Origin: Paludibacteraceae bacterium
GTDB lineage: Bacteria; Bacteroidota; Bacteroidia; Bacteroidales; Paludibacteraceae
Direction: 5' to 3'
NCBI GenBank assembly: GCA_024401435.1
Contig: JAKSLB010000003.1
Coordinates: 62,001 to 126,000, forward strand
Length of the DNA stretch: 64,000 nucleotides
Below are positions 44,579 through 52,907 of the stretch, in pieces. The notes under the pieces were generated by a model. It saw nothing but the letters and a program-made list of their open reading frames with translations, had not been told where the DNA came from and made no database searches. Positions within the stretch are counted from its first letter, which is position 1; each line of letters begins with the position of its first letter. The translations under genes and the position numbers were made by a program.

Positions 44579-45913
44579 TCATTGATGAATTTTGAGAATC
44601 CCAGGAGCTGTTTTTTGAAAGAATTGTTTGCCTTCTTCTGTCAAAAAAGGAATGACATTGGAAATAGGAATTGAAAATCCTGTTTCAGAACAGTTGCGGG
44701 CGTAATATTCCATTGTTCCATAATCGTCGTATACAACCTCTAACAAGCTGTCTCTAATGGAAGGTGATTTATTCCCTTCTGTTTCATTGGATGGTATGTT
44801 GAGATGAGCTTCGTCTTTTTGTATCATATCCCAACTGAAAGATTCTCCTGTTATTCTATTATATGTTTTTTCACAATCGAAATTTTCTTCATATTCATGC
44901 CCCCCATGATGGTGAAAGAAACTGTATGTCACAAGGTCTTCGTATGTGTAGATAGGTTCAATACTATAAATTTCATTATAGCCATAAGCTTCTGCTTCAG
45001 AATATGATGAGTCTATTTTGCGATAGTTTTCGGCTTCCCATTTATCCCTCGTATCGTAGAAGATTGTGTTAAAATCATTTCCTTCAACATTTATCCAACT
45101 GGATACGATCTGACAAAAATCCTTTTCTATTTGCTGGATAGCTTTTGATGACAATCCTTTTTTACTGAAAAGCAATTCAAGATAAATTTCATCTCTCATT
45201 TCGGCTCTTAATTTCAGTAGCGTGTCGTTGTTTATATAAAAAGAATGAATTTTATTCTGTTGATCTGACAATTCGTTTTTGAAAGAATCAATTATGGAAT
45301 TAATATACTCTTCATCATAGTACATAAAAGAATTGAAATCATTTGAAAGGGTACTTTTTAATGTCAATGATTGAGGTCGTTTGTCTTCTCGTATAGGGCT
45401 ATAAATATATTGGACAGAATCTAAATCAATTTCAATTTTCAGTTCGTTCCTCTCAAAATCAATGCAATGGTAGGGTTGATCATCGCCTGTTCTTTCGATT
45501 TTTTTCATATATAGTTCGTTGTCTTTCCATTGATATGTGTAGCGATAATATTCGGATTCTGCCAATATCAATAAACCTTCTTCCCTAATATATGCACCGC
45601 TTTCCATTGATAAAAAAGGGATTACCCAGCTATTCCATTTTTCGTAATGATGGTTGTTGTCCTTTCCTAAGTATATGGAAAGTGTTGTATTATTATTAGT
45701 AGTTATGAGGGCGACAGAATCTTTTAGTCCGTCATTATTCAAATCGCCTAAATTAGATTGTTCATTTAATGTTGAAGAATCATCAAGATCATAAGGCTCT
45801 GTTAGTTCAGATTCGTTATTTTGAGAATCAGTAGTATTATTTGATTTCTCCGAATTGCATCCCCAAAGTATGATAGAAAGGGGAAACAGAACAATTAACA
45901 AAGTTCTTGTCAT
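44579..45913 (-). CDS. Lipoprotein with FG-GAP-like and DUF3298/RsiV-like regions
   Basis: 444 residues. Lipoprotein signal MTRTLLIVLFPLSIILWGC, then a Ser/Asn/Glu-rich linker. NLGDLNNDGLKDSVALIT (about 55-72) is an EF-hand/FG-GAP type calcium-loop pattern (DLNNDGLKD). The middle is charged and helical. Near residue 335, TYSFFHHHGGHEYEENFDCE with TYNRITGESFSWDMI resembles the DUF3298/RsiV C-terminal beta-alpha fold. Anchored in the envelope. The function is unknown. Monocistronic. Confidence 0.7.
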   Translation of the reverse strand: MTRTLLIVLFPLSIILWGCNSEKSNNTTDSQNNESELTEPYDLDDSSTLNEQSNLGDLNNDGLKDSVALITTNNNTTLSIYLGKDNNHHYEKWNSWVIPFLSMESGAYIREEGLLILAESEYYRYTYQWKDNELYMKKIERTGDDQPYHCIDFERNELKIEIDLDSVQYIYSPIREDKRPQSLTLKSTLSNDFNSFMYYDEEYINSIIDSFKNELSDQQNKIHSFYINNDTLLKLRAEMRDEIYLELLFSKKGLSSKAIQQIEKDFCQIVSSWINVEGNDFNTIFYDTRDKWEAENYRKIDSSYSEAEAYGYNEIYSIEPIYTYEDLVTYSFFHHHGGHEYEENFDCEKTYNRITGESFSWDMIQKDEAHLNIPSNETEGNKSPSIRDSLLEVVYDDYGTMEYYARNCSETGFSIPISNVIPFLTEEGKQFFQKTAPGILKIHQ

Positions 45914-46283
45914 AAAATATAAAGCATGTTGAATAAATTGAATTTATTTTGTTTCAATGAGCAAAAGTAAAAAAAATATAATACTCCCAAAAATTTAGAC
46001 AACGACAAAGGTGCATGAAAAAGTGTATCTTTGCAAAAGAACTAAAAAACAATGGGAAGAAAAAGGAACGATAGTCATCAATGCATGGTAATAAATATAA
46101 ATGATATTGATACGATTGTACACTATCAGGACATAACTATGACAGCGTGAATAAATACGCTGAAGCGAGGCTGTCCGCGCCTCCATCGTGAAAATATGGT
46201 AGTGACTGCTTTATAACCTCTGCCACTATTGGAGGTTTGCATTCGCCTGACTTATCTGTTCCTTACTTGTTTAGCTGAAACAA
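45914..46283. other. Intergenic region, possible remnant
   Basis: No secure gene. It includes a perfect -7 box on the plus strand (TATCTTTG, 46026-46033) followed by a 32-codon frame (46052-46150), and a GC-richer stretch (GCTGTCCGCGCCTCC) that stands out from its AT-rich surroundings. Confidence 0.5.
46052..46150 (+). CDS. Possible small protein (32 aa) or gene-start remnant
   Basis: ATG 46052 to TGA 46150 encodes MGRKRNDSHQCMVININDID and twelve more residues. It lies 18 bp after a consensus -7 box. A basic start directly after a promoter could be the beginning of a lost gene, for example a transposase, or a true small protein. No similarity recognised. Confidence 0.25.
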   Translation: MGRKRNDSHQCMVININDIDTIVHYQDITMTA

Positions 46284-46742
46284 CTAATTTTCTACTAAAT
46301 CCGTCTTCCAATTCGTTTCTTGGATTCTATTGTCAATATTACGAAGTTCTTTGCATAAAGCATCCACTTCTTTTTGCAATTGACTAACATTCACTGTACT
46401 AAAGATCTTTATTTCTGTTCTACTGGCTCTGTTTGACAAACAACTTGCATTATTGAGGAACGAACGATACTTTTCAATCTTCAAAGAAAGACAATCTTTC
46501 TGAGCGATTAAGTCTGTTAATGTTTTCCCATTAACAATTGTCTTGCAATTGGTTAAATTTATTTTTGAAATAATCCATTGCAAACGATCTATCGAAGCGT
46601 CTAACTCTTTGATTAACGAATCTGGATCTTCTGCTGGTTGTTCACCTTCCTGAACAGTTGCATTATTATTAAGTCTTGTTTGTAATTGTTGTATTCTTCG
46701 ATTCAAATCCGAACGTTCTTGTAAAGCTTCAGCTAATTTCAT
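46284..46742 (-). CDS. DIP1984 family protein
   Basis: 152 residues, fully helical. It begins MKLAEALQERSDLNRRIQQL, then VQEGEQPAEDPDSLIKELDA and IISKINLTN, the conserved N-terminal signature of the DIP1984 family (once annotated septicolysin-like). It has predicted coiled coil over most of its length. The function is not known for the family. The length is normal. Confidence 0.85.
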   Translation of the reverse strand: MKLAEALQERSDLNRRIQQLQTRLNNNATVQEGEQPAEDPDSLIKELDASIDRLQWIISKINLTNCKTIVNGKTLTDLIAQKDCLSLKIEKYRSFLNNASCLSNRASRTEIKIFSTVNVSQLQKEVDALCKELRNIDNRIQETNWKTDLVEN

Positions 46743-47160
46743 TCTTATATATTTTTATAAAACGTGATTAATTCTGCTAATATACGATATTTATTCTAAT
46801 TACACGAGCTTAAAACCGAATCTCGTCTCCATTCCATTCACCCCCTTGTAGAGACGCAAAATATTGCATCTCTACATCACCACCATACGGATTGGTATGC
46901 GCCCCCATGAAACAGGCGGTGCCGAACGGTAGGCGGTGCGGGTCTTTTAAAAATTGCTCTATCATATTTTATAGATTTGAAAATTTGTTGTATGTTTGCG
47001 AAAAAACACGAAGCAATGATCGTGTGGCCTTGAGCTTAAGCGGGCACCGGCCGTTGCTTTGTTCATTGTATATATCATCCATAACTGAATATAGGTATCT
47101 GTATGTAGTATTCTTGCCCTTTTCGATTTTACATGAAAGAAATTACACGAGCTAAAAAAC
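46743..47160. other. Intergenic region with palindrome and 27-nt motif
   Basis: No gene supported. It contains a partial motif near 46786-46808, a GTAGAGACGC palindrome copy at 46848-46875 and a full 27-nt motif at 47125-47151, only 9 bp before the next ATG. Confidence 0.6.
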
Positions 47161-47619
47161 ATGAAGAATAAGAAAAAAACGAGAAACCAAATAACTAATC
47201 CAACAACGAATACCGAGTCAACAAAGAAGGCTAAAAGTATTATTAAGACAATTAGGGATATCCTATCACTACTATTCATCTCAATCTTTATGGTAGCTGT
47301 ATCTGCCTTTCTTATATATCACGCCTATGAAATATGGGATTTGAAGATAAACGGAGAGGTGATAGAAACGACCTACGTTCAAAAATCAGGATCCAAATTT
47401 GTTAATATAAATGGTAGTCAACTAATAGTGTGGGGATTTCGCGAATTTAATATTTGGGAAGAAAAAGAAGGTGATATTCGCGTCATATGGAAAGAAGATT
47501 GTATTTTTGATCAAGTATTGGATTATGATAAAAACATTGGAATACTAATCATTGAAACATTCAGAGGTCTAATGGGGATAGCCTTCTTCTGGTATCTTTA
47601 TTTCGCATTCAAGCCATGA
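47161..47619 (+). CDS. Small membrane protein of unknown function
   Basis: 152 residues. A basic N-terminus (MKNKKKTRNQITNPTTNTES) is followed by a membrane helix at about 35-57 (LSLLFISIFMVAVSAFLIYH), a soluble beta-rich domain of about 70 residues (VIETTYVQKSGSKFVNING onward), and a second helix at about 132-150 (GLMGIAFFWYLYFAFK). This gives a two-helix protein with one exposed loop. No family recognised. It lies between two copies of the 27-nt motif. Confidence 0.62.
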   Translation: MKNKKKTRNQITNPTTNTESTKKAKSIIKTIRDILSLLFISIFMVAVSAFLIYHAYEIWDLKINGEVIETTYVQKSGSKFVNINGSQLIVWGFREFNIWEEKEGDIRVIWKEDCIFDQVLDYDKNIGILIIETFRGLMGIAFFWYLYFAFKP

Positions 47620-47765
47620 AACAGATACCACGTTTAAAGTTCCAATCGAAGATTTTACTTGTAAGGAATTAGACGCGTTTAAAACAAAACAATTGGTTTT
47701 TAATTTCTTGGATGTCCATATTTTTATCGTTTAATGAATATTTGAATGACACCGCGAAAATAAAC

Positions 47766-47796
47766 CAGGGTTGTGCAAACGGTGCGCACAACCCTG
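47766..47796. terminator. Terminator-like hairpin
   Basis: CAGGGTTGTGC and GCACAACCCTG are perfect 11-bp arms with a 9-nt loop, located between convergent genes. T-runs are weak on both sides. Confidence 0.5.
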
Positions 47797-47821
47797 TTAA
47801 AAGCGGGATAATATTGTCGAT

Positions 47822-47934
47822 TTAATTTTTTTTACACCATTCCCATAGTTCAGTCATTTCTTCTGGTGTCAACAATTGCACAAGTTGCCATTTCTTCATA
47901 CCGTAGTATTCCATAGCGTATGCCACGAAAAAAA
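47822..47934 (-). other. Likely true C-terminal coding tail in a shifted frame
   Basis: Dropping one base from the seven-A run (T7 on the coding strand) gives FVAYAMEYYGMKKWQLVQLL followed by TPEEMTELWEWCKKN and a TAA stop at 47822-47824. This is far more protein-like than the tail of the unshifted frame. It could be a sequencing error, a slippage mutation or a switchable tract. Confidence 0.6.
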
Positions 47935-48602
47935 TGGCTTCCGTTATTAAATCCATTACCTGAAATCTTATAGAGATGAACAAATCTCTTTTCATTAGGA
48001 ACAGGAAATGAGTTTAATCTTTTTTCGTAATTTACCAGAGGAGGGCAATCAGACAGTTTGATTTCCTCAAAATCATAGTTTAGCCATGGATTTGTGTAAT
48101 CTTTACTGTATGTTATAGAACTTAGTCCCCAATAATAGAGAGAACCTTTGTTAGCATGAACTATTAACTTGGGATTGATTCGCTCAATTTCTTCTTTAGT
48201 CATCTGTAACAATTGCATTCTGAAGTCGTTATAAGGAAGAAGAAGCTTCTCAAATCGTGATTGACTTGTTTCTTTTAACGGGAAAAGGTCAATATATCCC
48301 ATATGATTTATAACCAAGTCACAACCTGAACCTCCAAATTGTTTGTGCTTTTTTCTCCAATATCTACTCTTTCCTTTATCCTTTGCTTCAGCAAACACGA
48401 AATTAATATTTTGTCTATCATTCGCTTTAACATCGAACGAAGGGTTTATACCAGTCAAAAGGAAAGATTTTTCAGGGCAATTTACACTAATAACCAAACC
48501 TCTATCTAATAATTCAAGAACTTCGTTACTTAGTTTCTCGGATTTTTCTCTCCATTTTTTGATAATTTCCACATATGCGTCAAAGAGTCTTTTGTTTTCC
48601 AT
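47850..48602 (-). CDS. Hypothetical protein, uracil-DNA-glycosylase-like motifs; C-terminus probably frameshifted
   Basis: 250 residues as read. LLTGINPSFD near residue 47, YIDLFPLKE near 103 and NPKLIVHANKGSLYYWG near 143 recall the G.NPS and downstream strand/His motifs of the uracil-DNA glycosylase superfamily, but the match is loose. The last 26 residues (RGIRYGILRYEEMATCAIVD onward) look non-native: after the A7 run at 47928-47934 another frame continues sensibly to 47822 (see the tail entry). The gene is probably full length apart from this. Monocistronic. Confidence 0.6.
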   Translation of the reverse strand: MENKRLFDAYVEIIKKWREKSEKLSNEVLELLDRGLVISVNCPEKSFLLTGINPSFDVKANDRQNINFVFAEAKDKGKSRYWRKKHKQFGGSGCDLVINHMGYIDLFPLKETSQSRFEKLLLPYNDFRMQLLQMTKEEIERINPKLIVHANKGSLYYWGLSSITYSKDYTNPWLNYDFEEIKLSDCPPLVNYEKRLNSFPVPNEKRFVHLYKISGNGFNNGSHFFRGIRYGILRYEEMATCAIVDTRRND

Positions 48603-49192
48603 AATCTTAAATATTATATTGGTTATACATCTGTCTAATCATTTCCATAATCTCCTCCCTCAAACACCTCTTACAGGAAGATTTCCAGCATCTTGAAGGG
48701 TTCGTCAATGATAGCAAGTTTCACTATGCGGTCGATGAATCGGCAGTCATTATCTATGCTTACGTTCCTTCCGACCTTCGTCGGTCCACCAAGATTCTTT
48801 GCGCCATTCGCGCATCCGTTCGCCATCGTATTTTCCCCTTAGTATTTTATAGGCGAATCTTAGCGATAATATACTGATGATAAACGAAAACATCTTTGAG
48901 TCCTCCTCTCTAGCCACAATATACAAAAATATCCCCATACGAAAAATAAAATGGCAGATAAAGTTCAGGTTATATACGAATTAGTTGATGATGCGTTCAA
49001 ACCGCTCAACAATTAGGCAAGGCGGCGGACAACGCCAGCGAGTCCACGGAAGGACTTACAGATAAACTCGGAATTGAGACAAACTCCGTTCAAAATGTGC
49101 AGTTCCACTAAAGCTCAAGGATGTTCGGCGGCGAAGATTGAAGAGCAAGCACCTTTATTTTTCACTAACATCCTACAATCAAATAGGTTATA
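48603..49192. pseudogene. Degraded gene fragments, probably of phage origin
   Basis: No intact gene. On the plus strand at about 48651-48860 an ATG-less frame reads LKHLLQEDFQHLEGFVNDSK and then FHYAVDESAVIIYAYVPSDL before a stop near 48860. At 48951 a second frame starts MADKVQVIYELVDDAFKPLN, hits a stop, and a neighbouring frame continues QQLGKAADNASESTEGLTDK and LGIETNSVQNVQ to about 49110. The second looks like the start of a phage tail tape-measure protein broken by a frameshift. Identification is tentative. Confidence 0.5.
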
Positions 49193-49744
49193 TTATCCGT
49201 AAATGGGAGATTTCGGATGACATTCAACAAGATTGAACTCCTCCAAAATTAAACTATTAGGATATTCATAAAAACACACTTGAACTGTTGTCTGATAGAA
49301 ACGTATCGTTTTCCCGTTTGGTGTAGGTATGTCAATCTTTGTGGGATTAAATGTTTGTGATTGAAGACGAACGCAATCAAACTTAGTCGCCTCAGTTTGA
49401 TTGTCTCGAAGCCATTTAATAATTTTCTCGATACTAACATCACCCTTGTTATTCTTAACCAATTTTTCTCTCACTCTAAGAAAAAAATCTCTATGCTGAT
49501 AATTGCTTACTAAATCAAGACATTTTTGGTCATCCATATTATAGCTACATGAATAGATAGAATAATCACCATTATACCTTTTCATGCCCCATGTTCTAGC
49601 ATCTTCTATATGATGTTCCCAAAAGTAGAATCCCGGTTGAAGCCATGGATAAGTCATGTCATCTCCTTTCCTTTCATGGCTATACAAAGGTTTTTTCAAA
49701 ACAGAATCGTTGCTAGCAGCTTGATATATCTTTATGTTCTGCAT
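49193..49744 (-). CDS. Putative ADP-ribosyltransferase-like toxin of a toxin-antitoxin-chaperone operon
   Basis: 183 residues. An IKIYQAASND opening, then LQPGFYFWEHHIEDARTWGM (about 36-55) and NGDYSIYSCSYNMDDQKCLD, resemble DUF3990-type small ADP-ribosyltransferase domains (short strand, G-F-Y-F/L-T/W, A..W helix). I cannot fix the catalytic triad by eye. It is the last gene of a tight operon, 3 bp after a SecB-like gene, itself 2 bp after a small acidic protein. The three-gene layout matches toxin-antitoxin-chaperone systems, and an ART toxin with a SecB-like partner matches the CmdTAC anti-phage type. Alternative: an unrelated hypothetical enzyme carried with a SecB homologue. Confidence 0.6.
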   Translation of the reverse strand: MQNIKIYQAASNDSVLKKPLYSHERKGDDMTYPWLQPGFYFWEHHIEDARTWGMKRYNGDYSIYSCSYNMDDQKCLDLVSNYQHRDFFLRVREKLVKNNKGDVSIEKIIKWLRDNQTEATKFDCVRLQSQTFNPTKIDIPTPNGKTIRFYQTTVQVCFYEYPNSLILEEFNLVECHPKSPIYG

Positions 49745-49747
49745 TTG

Positions 49748-50158
49748 TTATACCCTAGTGTTCTTTTGTAGTTGAGAAGCTAACGATGACAAATTATAAG
49801 TAGGCAAAATAACCGCTCTTTGGTTTGCTTGTGTAGTAAGCAGACTAATATAGGCTCTTACATAAGGGAAAAGGATGGCAATGCTATTTGTATAAAAATA
49901 ATCTGGTATTTCTTCAAACGCAATTGGCGAATTGAATTTGTACTTTGCCTTACACAAAACAGATATGTATGGATTTGTGTTTTTCCCTGATATTTGAGTA
50001 GAAAAAATCAAATTGAACAATCCTTGTTCCGCATCGTATTCTCCATTTGTCGAAAAATTAATTGATAAAGTCTCTGTAGTTGGACGATATTCCCCTTGCA
50101 TATTCACATTAGGGAATTCGTAACTTACTAAACTAAAGGCTGCATTGATAACTTCCAT
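49748..50158 (-). CDS. SecB-like chaperone
   Basis: 136 residues. The SecB fold is suggested by the strand-rich N-terminus (VINAAFSLVSYEFPNVNM) and the characteristic C-terminal helix IAILFPYVRAYISLLTTQAN followed by ILPTYNLSSLA, matching the FPYxR..IS.L....G..PP..L...N...L pattern of SecB. Solitary SecB-like genes in Bacteroidota occur typically in toxin-antitoxin-chaperone operons, where the chaperone binds and stabilises the antitoxin. It is flanked by 2-bp and 3-bp gaps, indicating coupled translation. It is unlikely to be the general export SecB, given its context. Confidence 0.75.
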   Translation of the reverse strand: MEVINAAFSLVSYEFPNVNMQGEYRPTTETLSINFSTNGEYDAEQGLFNLIFSTQISGKNTNPYISVLCKAKYKFNSPIAFEEIPDYFYTNSIAILFPYVRAYISLLTTQANQRAVILPTYNLSSLASQLQKNTRV

Positions 50159-50160
50159 AT

Positions 50161-50427
50161 CTATAAAAATAAAAAAACTCCCGATTTTTGATCGGGAGTG
50201 TTAAAAATATCGTGGTTTGATAAATTACTTTGGTCAATTAAATATTGATTTTCAAGATTCGGGAGTGCATTGCACTCAAACTCAAATTCCAAATCACTGA
50301 AGAAATCAACATATTGATTTGTACCTTCCATTCCCGCAGTAGATTTCTCCCAACTTTCAAGAAATTCCTCGTCGGGAAGGGAGTCAAACCACTTTTCCAA
50401 GTTGTCAATAAAGCTACTCATAGGCAT
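50161..50427 (-). CDS. Small acidic protein, probable chaperone-addicted antitoxin
   Basis: 88 residues, strongly acidic. The N-terminal helix SFIDNLEKWFDSLPDEEFLE SWEK is followed by a linker with EFEFECNALPNLENQYLI and a hydrophobic end GVFLFL. First gene of the operon. In known toxin-antitoxin-chaperone systems the antitoxin carries a C-terminal, aggregation-prone segment recognised by the SecB-like chaperone; the hydrophobic tail here would fit, but this is inference. No DNA-binding motif is evident. An internal ATG (MSSF) two codons downstream is an alternative start. Confidence 0.6.
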   Translation of the reverse strand: MPMSSFIDNLEKWFDSLPDEEFLESWEKSTAGMEGTNQYVDFFSDLEFEFECNALPNLENQYLIDQSNLSNHDIFNTPDQKSGVFLFL

Positions 50428-50522
50428 TTCGGTTAAATTATCACTTTGCTAATATAATATTTTTCGGAGAAAAAAAACAAAAATTATGTAGAAAAAAAAT
50501 GTTTGGTTTCCGAAAACGACCG

Positions 50523-50552
50523 CAAAGGTACTGCTTTTTTTTGAGACTCAAA
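50523..50552 (-). promoter_or_regulatory. Promoter of the toxin-antitoxin-chaperone operon
   Basis: On the minus strand TTTG (50552-50549), 18 nt, then TACCTTTG (50530-50523), a good match to the Bacteroidota consensus, leaving a leader of roughly 90 nt before ATG 50427. Confidence 0.6.
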
Positions 50553-50715
50553 ATTGTTTTGTGATTTTTCTATCATAGGTTGCATGAGGTGTTAGCGACC
50601 CCATGCCTCTGTTTTACTTTTTTATCACACAAGTTATCCCTCAAAGGGTTGCTCCCCAGCAGAGCCCTTCTCCGTTTCACTTGATGCTGCAAATATAAGA
50701 TAGTCCTCATTTTAC

Positions 50716-50776
50716 TATCCTAAATTTTGTCCTTTACTCGACAATACTCTCCCAATATCCTAAATTTTGTCCTTTA
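50716..50776. repeat. Direct repeat, 40-bp period
   Basis: TATCCTAAATTTTGTCCTTT occurs at 50716 and 50756. The two 20-nt copies are identical and exactly 40 bp apart. No gene starts next to them. Confidence 0.85.
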
Positions 50777-50968
50777 TACCTAAAAATCAATTATAATATT
50801 AAACTTAAATAATTGACCTCGAAAACAGTCAGTAAAACGCAGCTCTCTTATAACAATCTACAATTCAGTCACTTACAAGCCTTAAGAGTGGACAGGGGGT
50901 GTGGACAAAATCGTGATCAAAAAAATGGCTTTTTTTTGAATAATTGAACTGAGTTTTCGGCAATAATA

Positions 50969-51008
50969 AAGCCCTAACTAGCAAAATCGGCTTGCTAAAT
51001 TAGGGCTT
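50969..51008 (-). terminator. guaA terminator hairpin
   Basis: AAGCCCTAA and TTAGGGCTT, with an inner TAGCAA/TTGCTA stem, form a strong hairpin 80 bp after the guaA stop; the minus-strand 3' side reads TTATTATTG. Confidence 0.7.
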
Positions 51009-51088
51009 AAATTGTTGTGTATTAGGCCTATATCCTCAACTCGATTTTTTAGGCTTTTATCGCCATTTGAGTTTTTGGACCAATCCTG

Positions 51089-52885
51089 TTACTCCCACTC
51101 AATTGTTCCCGGTGGTTTGTGCGTCACATCGTACCACAAAGAGCCTGCGCCCTCTGCGACGAATCTGCCCCAAAGACCTTCGAGCAACTTCTGGTCGATC
51201 TCCGCGAAGTTGGCTGTCATCGCCTCCGAACTATTTACTGGACGCATCACAATACATGGTTTGTCGGCTACCGTCAACGGAACAGAAACAACTGGCATCT
51301 GCCAAATAGACTCGTACAAATTATTCTCCTGCAAGAACTCCGTACAGATGTTATCAAACTTACGCAACACATCAAACTTATCTTTCGTAGCATATTGAGC
51401 GATCAACTTAGGCTGCTCATCTGAAACACTACCAACCTGCCAAATCACACGATTGATCACCTTAAAACGGTTCACCAACTCGGTGGAGAACTTCTCACAC
51501 TGCTTCCAGTTGAGATTCTTCGTGGTCAACAAGAACGGTTGCGCGTAGGTACGTCCGTCACCCTGCACTCCCACACTCTTAATCGGAAGGATCTTTCCTT
51601 CGATATTGTTTTCTTTCAAATATTCAGCCAAACCTGGCACCTCTTCCATCTTCGCGAATTCACCCTTACCATCTGTGCAAAGCAAACGTACGCCAAGACC
51701 TGGACCTGGGAATGGATGTCTCCATACCAGATTATGAGGAATACCCAACTCCTCACCCAACATACGAACTTCATCTTTATAAAGGTCAGCCAAAGGCTCC
51801 AATAACAAACCTTGTGCCATCAAATCCATCACTTCTTTTACACGATTGTGGTGCGTTTTAATCAAATCAGCATTCTTGGTACCTCCACTTTCAATCGTAT
51901 CTGGATAGATCGTACCTTGCGCGATCATCCACTCTTTCGGATCAAGATTCAATTTCTTCATCTCCTCATCTTTCACCACCAAGAAAGTGGCGCCGATGAT
52001 CTTACGTTTCTGCTCAGGTGCTGTGATACCTTCCAATCTACCCAAGAATGAGTTGGTAGCATCCACCACGCGAAGATTGTTCATACCTTCAGCCTTGAGG
52101 AAATCGATGATCTTAGCAGACTCATCCATACGCATCATACCGTTGTCGATATGAAGACCCATTACGCGATCCGTACCCAACACACGGTTCAACAACACGA
52201 AAGCCACCGTACTATCCACACCGCCAGAAACAAGCAAGAACACCTTTCTATCCCCTACTTCACGTTTAATCTTTTCAGAAATCAAAGGCATGTAACTCTT
52301 CATGTTCCAAGTACGTTCGCAACCACAAATATCGACGAAGTTGTCTAATATCTTCATACCGAATTTGCTGTGAGTCACTTCTGGATGGAACTGAATACCA
52401 TATATTTTGCGACTATCCAAAGCCACAGCAGCAATAGGACAATCTTTCGTAGAAGCAATAATTTTATAACCTTCAGGTAATTTTTCCACTGCATCACCAT
52501 GGCTCATCCACATTGGAGAAGAGGTAGGAATATCTTTCAACAACGGATGTTGTGGTTCTTTCAGCAAAAGATCAGCGATACCATACTCTTTTACTTTTCC
52601 AGGACGGACAGTACCGCCCAACTGAGAAGCCATCAATTGGTGACCATAACAAATACCTAATTTAGGAACAGGTATATTTAAAATTTCAGGGTTGTAATCT
52701 GGAGCATCTTCAGCATACACACTAGAAGGACCACCACTATAGATGATACCTTTTGCACCAGCGAAATCTTCAACAGGAGCTGTTGGAGAAACAATCTCTG
52801 TGAAGACACCCAAACGACGAACACGATTTGCAATCAAGTGAGCATATTGCCCACCAAAATCCAATACAATAATTTTCTCTTGCAT
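51089..52885 (-). CDS. guaA: GMP synthase (glutamine-hydrolysing)
   Basis: Converts XMP to GMP using glutamine and ATP, the last step of de novo GMP synthesis. 598 residues: glutamine amidotransferase class I domain (1-190) with nucleophile C79 (GICYGHQ) and FHPEV (166-170), then ATP-pyrophosphatase domain with SGGVDS (220-225), a WRHPFPGPGLGVR segment and a C-terminal dimerisation domain ending KPPGTIEWE. The protein is longer than the roughly 520-residue E. coli type; the extra length lies in the synthetase domain (about residues 285-340, with ATFLVVKDEEMKKLNLDPKE), as in the long GuaA form. Core metabolic gene. Confidence 0.97.
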   Translation of the reverse strand: MQEKIIVLDFGGQYAHLIANRVRRLGVFTEIVSPTAPVEDFAGAKGIIYSGGPSSVYAEDAPDYNPEILNIPVPKLGICYGHQLMASQLGGTVRPGKVKEYGIADLLLKEPQHPLLKDIPTSSPMWMSHGDAVEKLPEGYKIIASTKDCPIAAVALDSRKIYGIQFHPEVTHSKFGMKILDNFVDICGCERTWNMKSYMPLISEKIKREVGDRKVFLLVSGGVDSTVAFVLLNRVLGTDRVMGLHIDNGMMRMDESAKIIDFLKAEGMNNLRVVDATNSFLGRLEGITAPEQKRKIIGATFLVVKDEEMKKLNLDPKEWMIAQGTIYPDTIESGGTKNADLIKTHHNRVKEVMDLMAQGLLLEPLADLYKDEVRMLGEELGIPHNLVWRHPFPGPGLGVRLLCTDGKGEFAKMEEVPGLAEYLKENNIEGKILPIKSVGVQGDGRTYAQPFLLTTKNLNWKQCEKFSTELVNRFKVINRVIWQVGSVSDEQPKLIAQYATKDKFDVLRKFDNICTEFLQENNLYESIWQMPVVSVPLTVADKPCIVMRPVNSSEAMTANFAEIDQKLLEGLWGRFVAEGAGSLWYDVTHKPPGTIEWE

Positions 52886-52907
52886 GAGGAATGTATAATT
52901 TAACTAT

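Larger units (their letters stand above)
50428..51088. other. Gene-free region between guaA and the toxin-antitoxin-chaperone operon
   Basis: No coding sequence seen. It contains the TAC promoter (50523-50552), a 40-bp-period direct repeat (50716-50775) and the guaA terminator hairpin (50969-51008). Confidence 0.65.
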
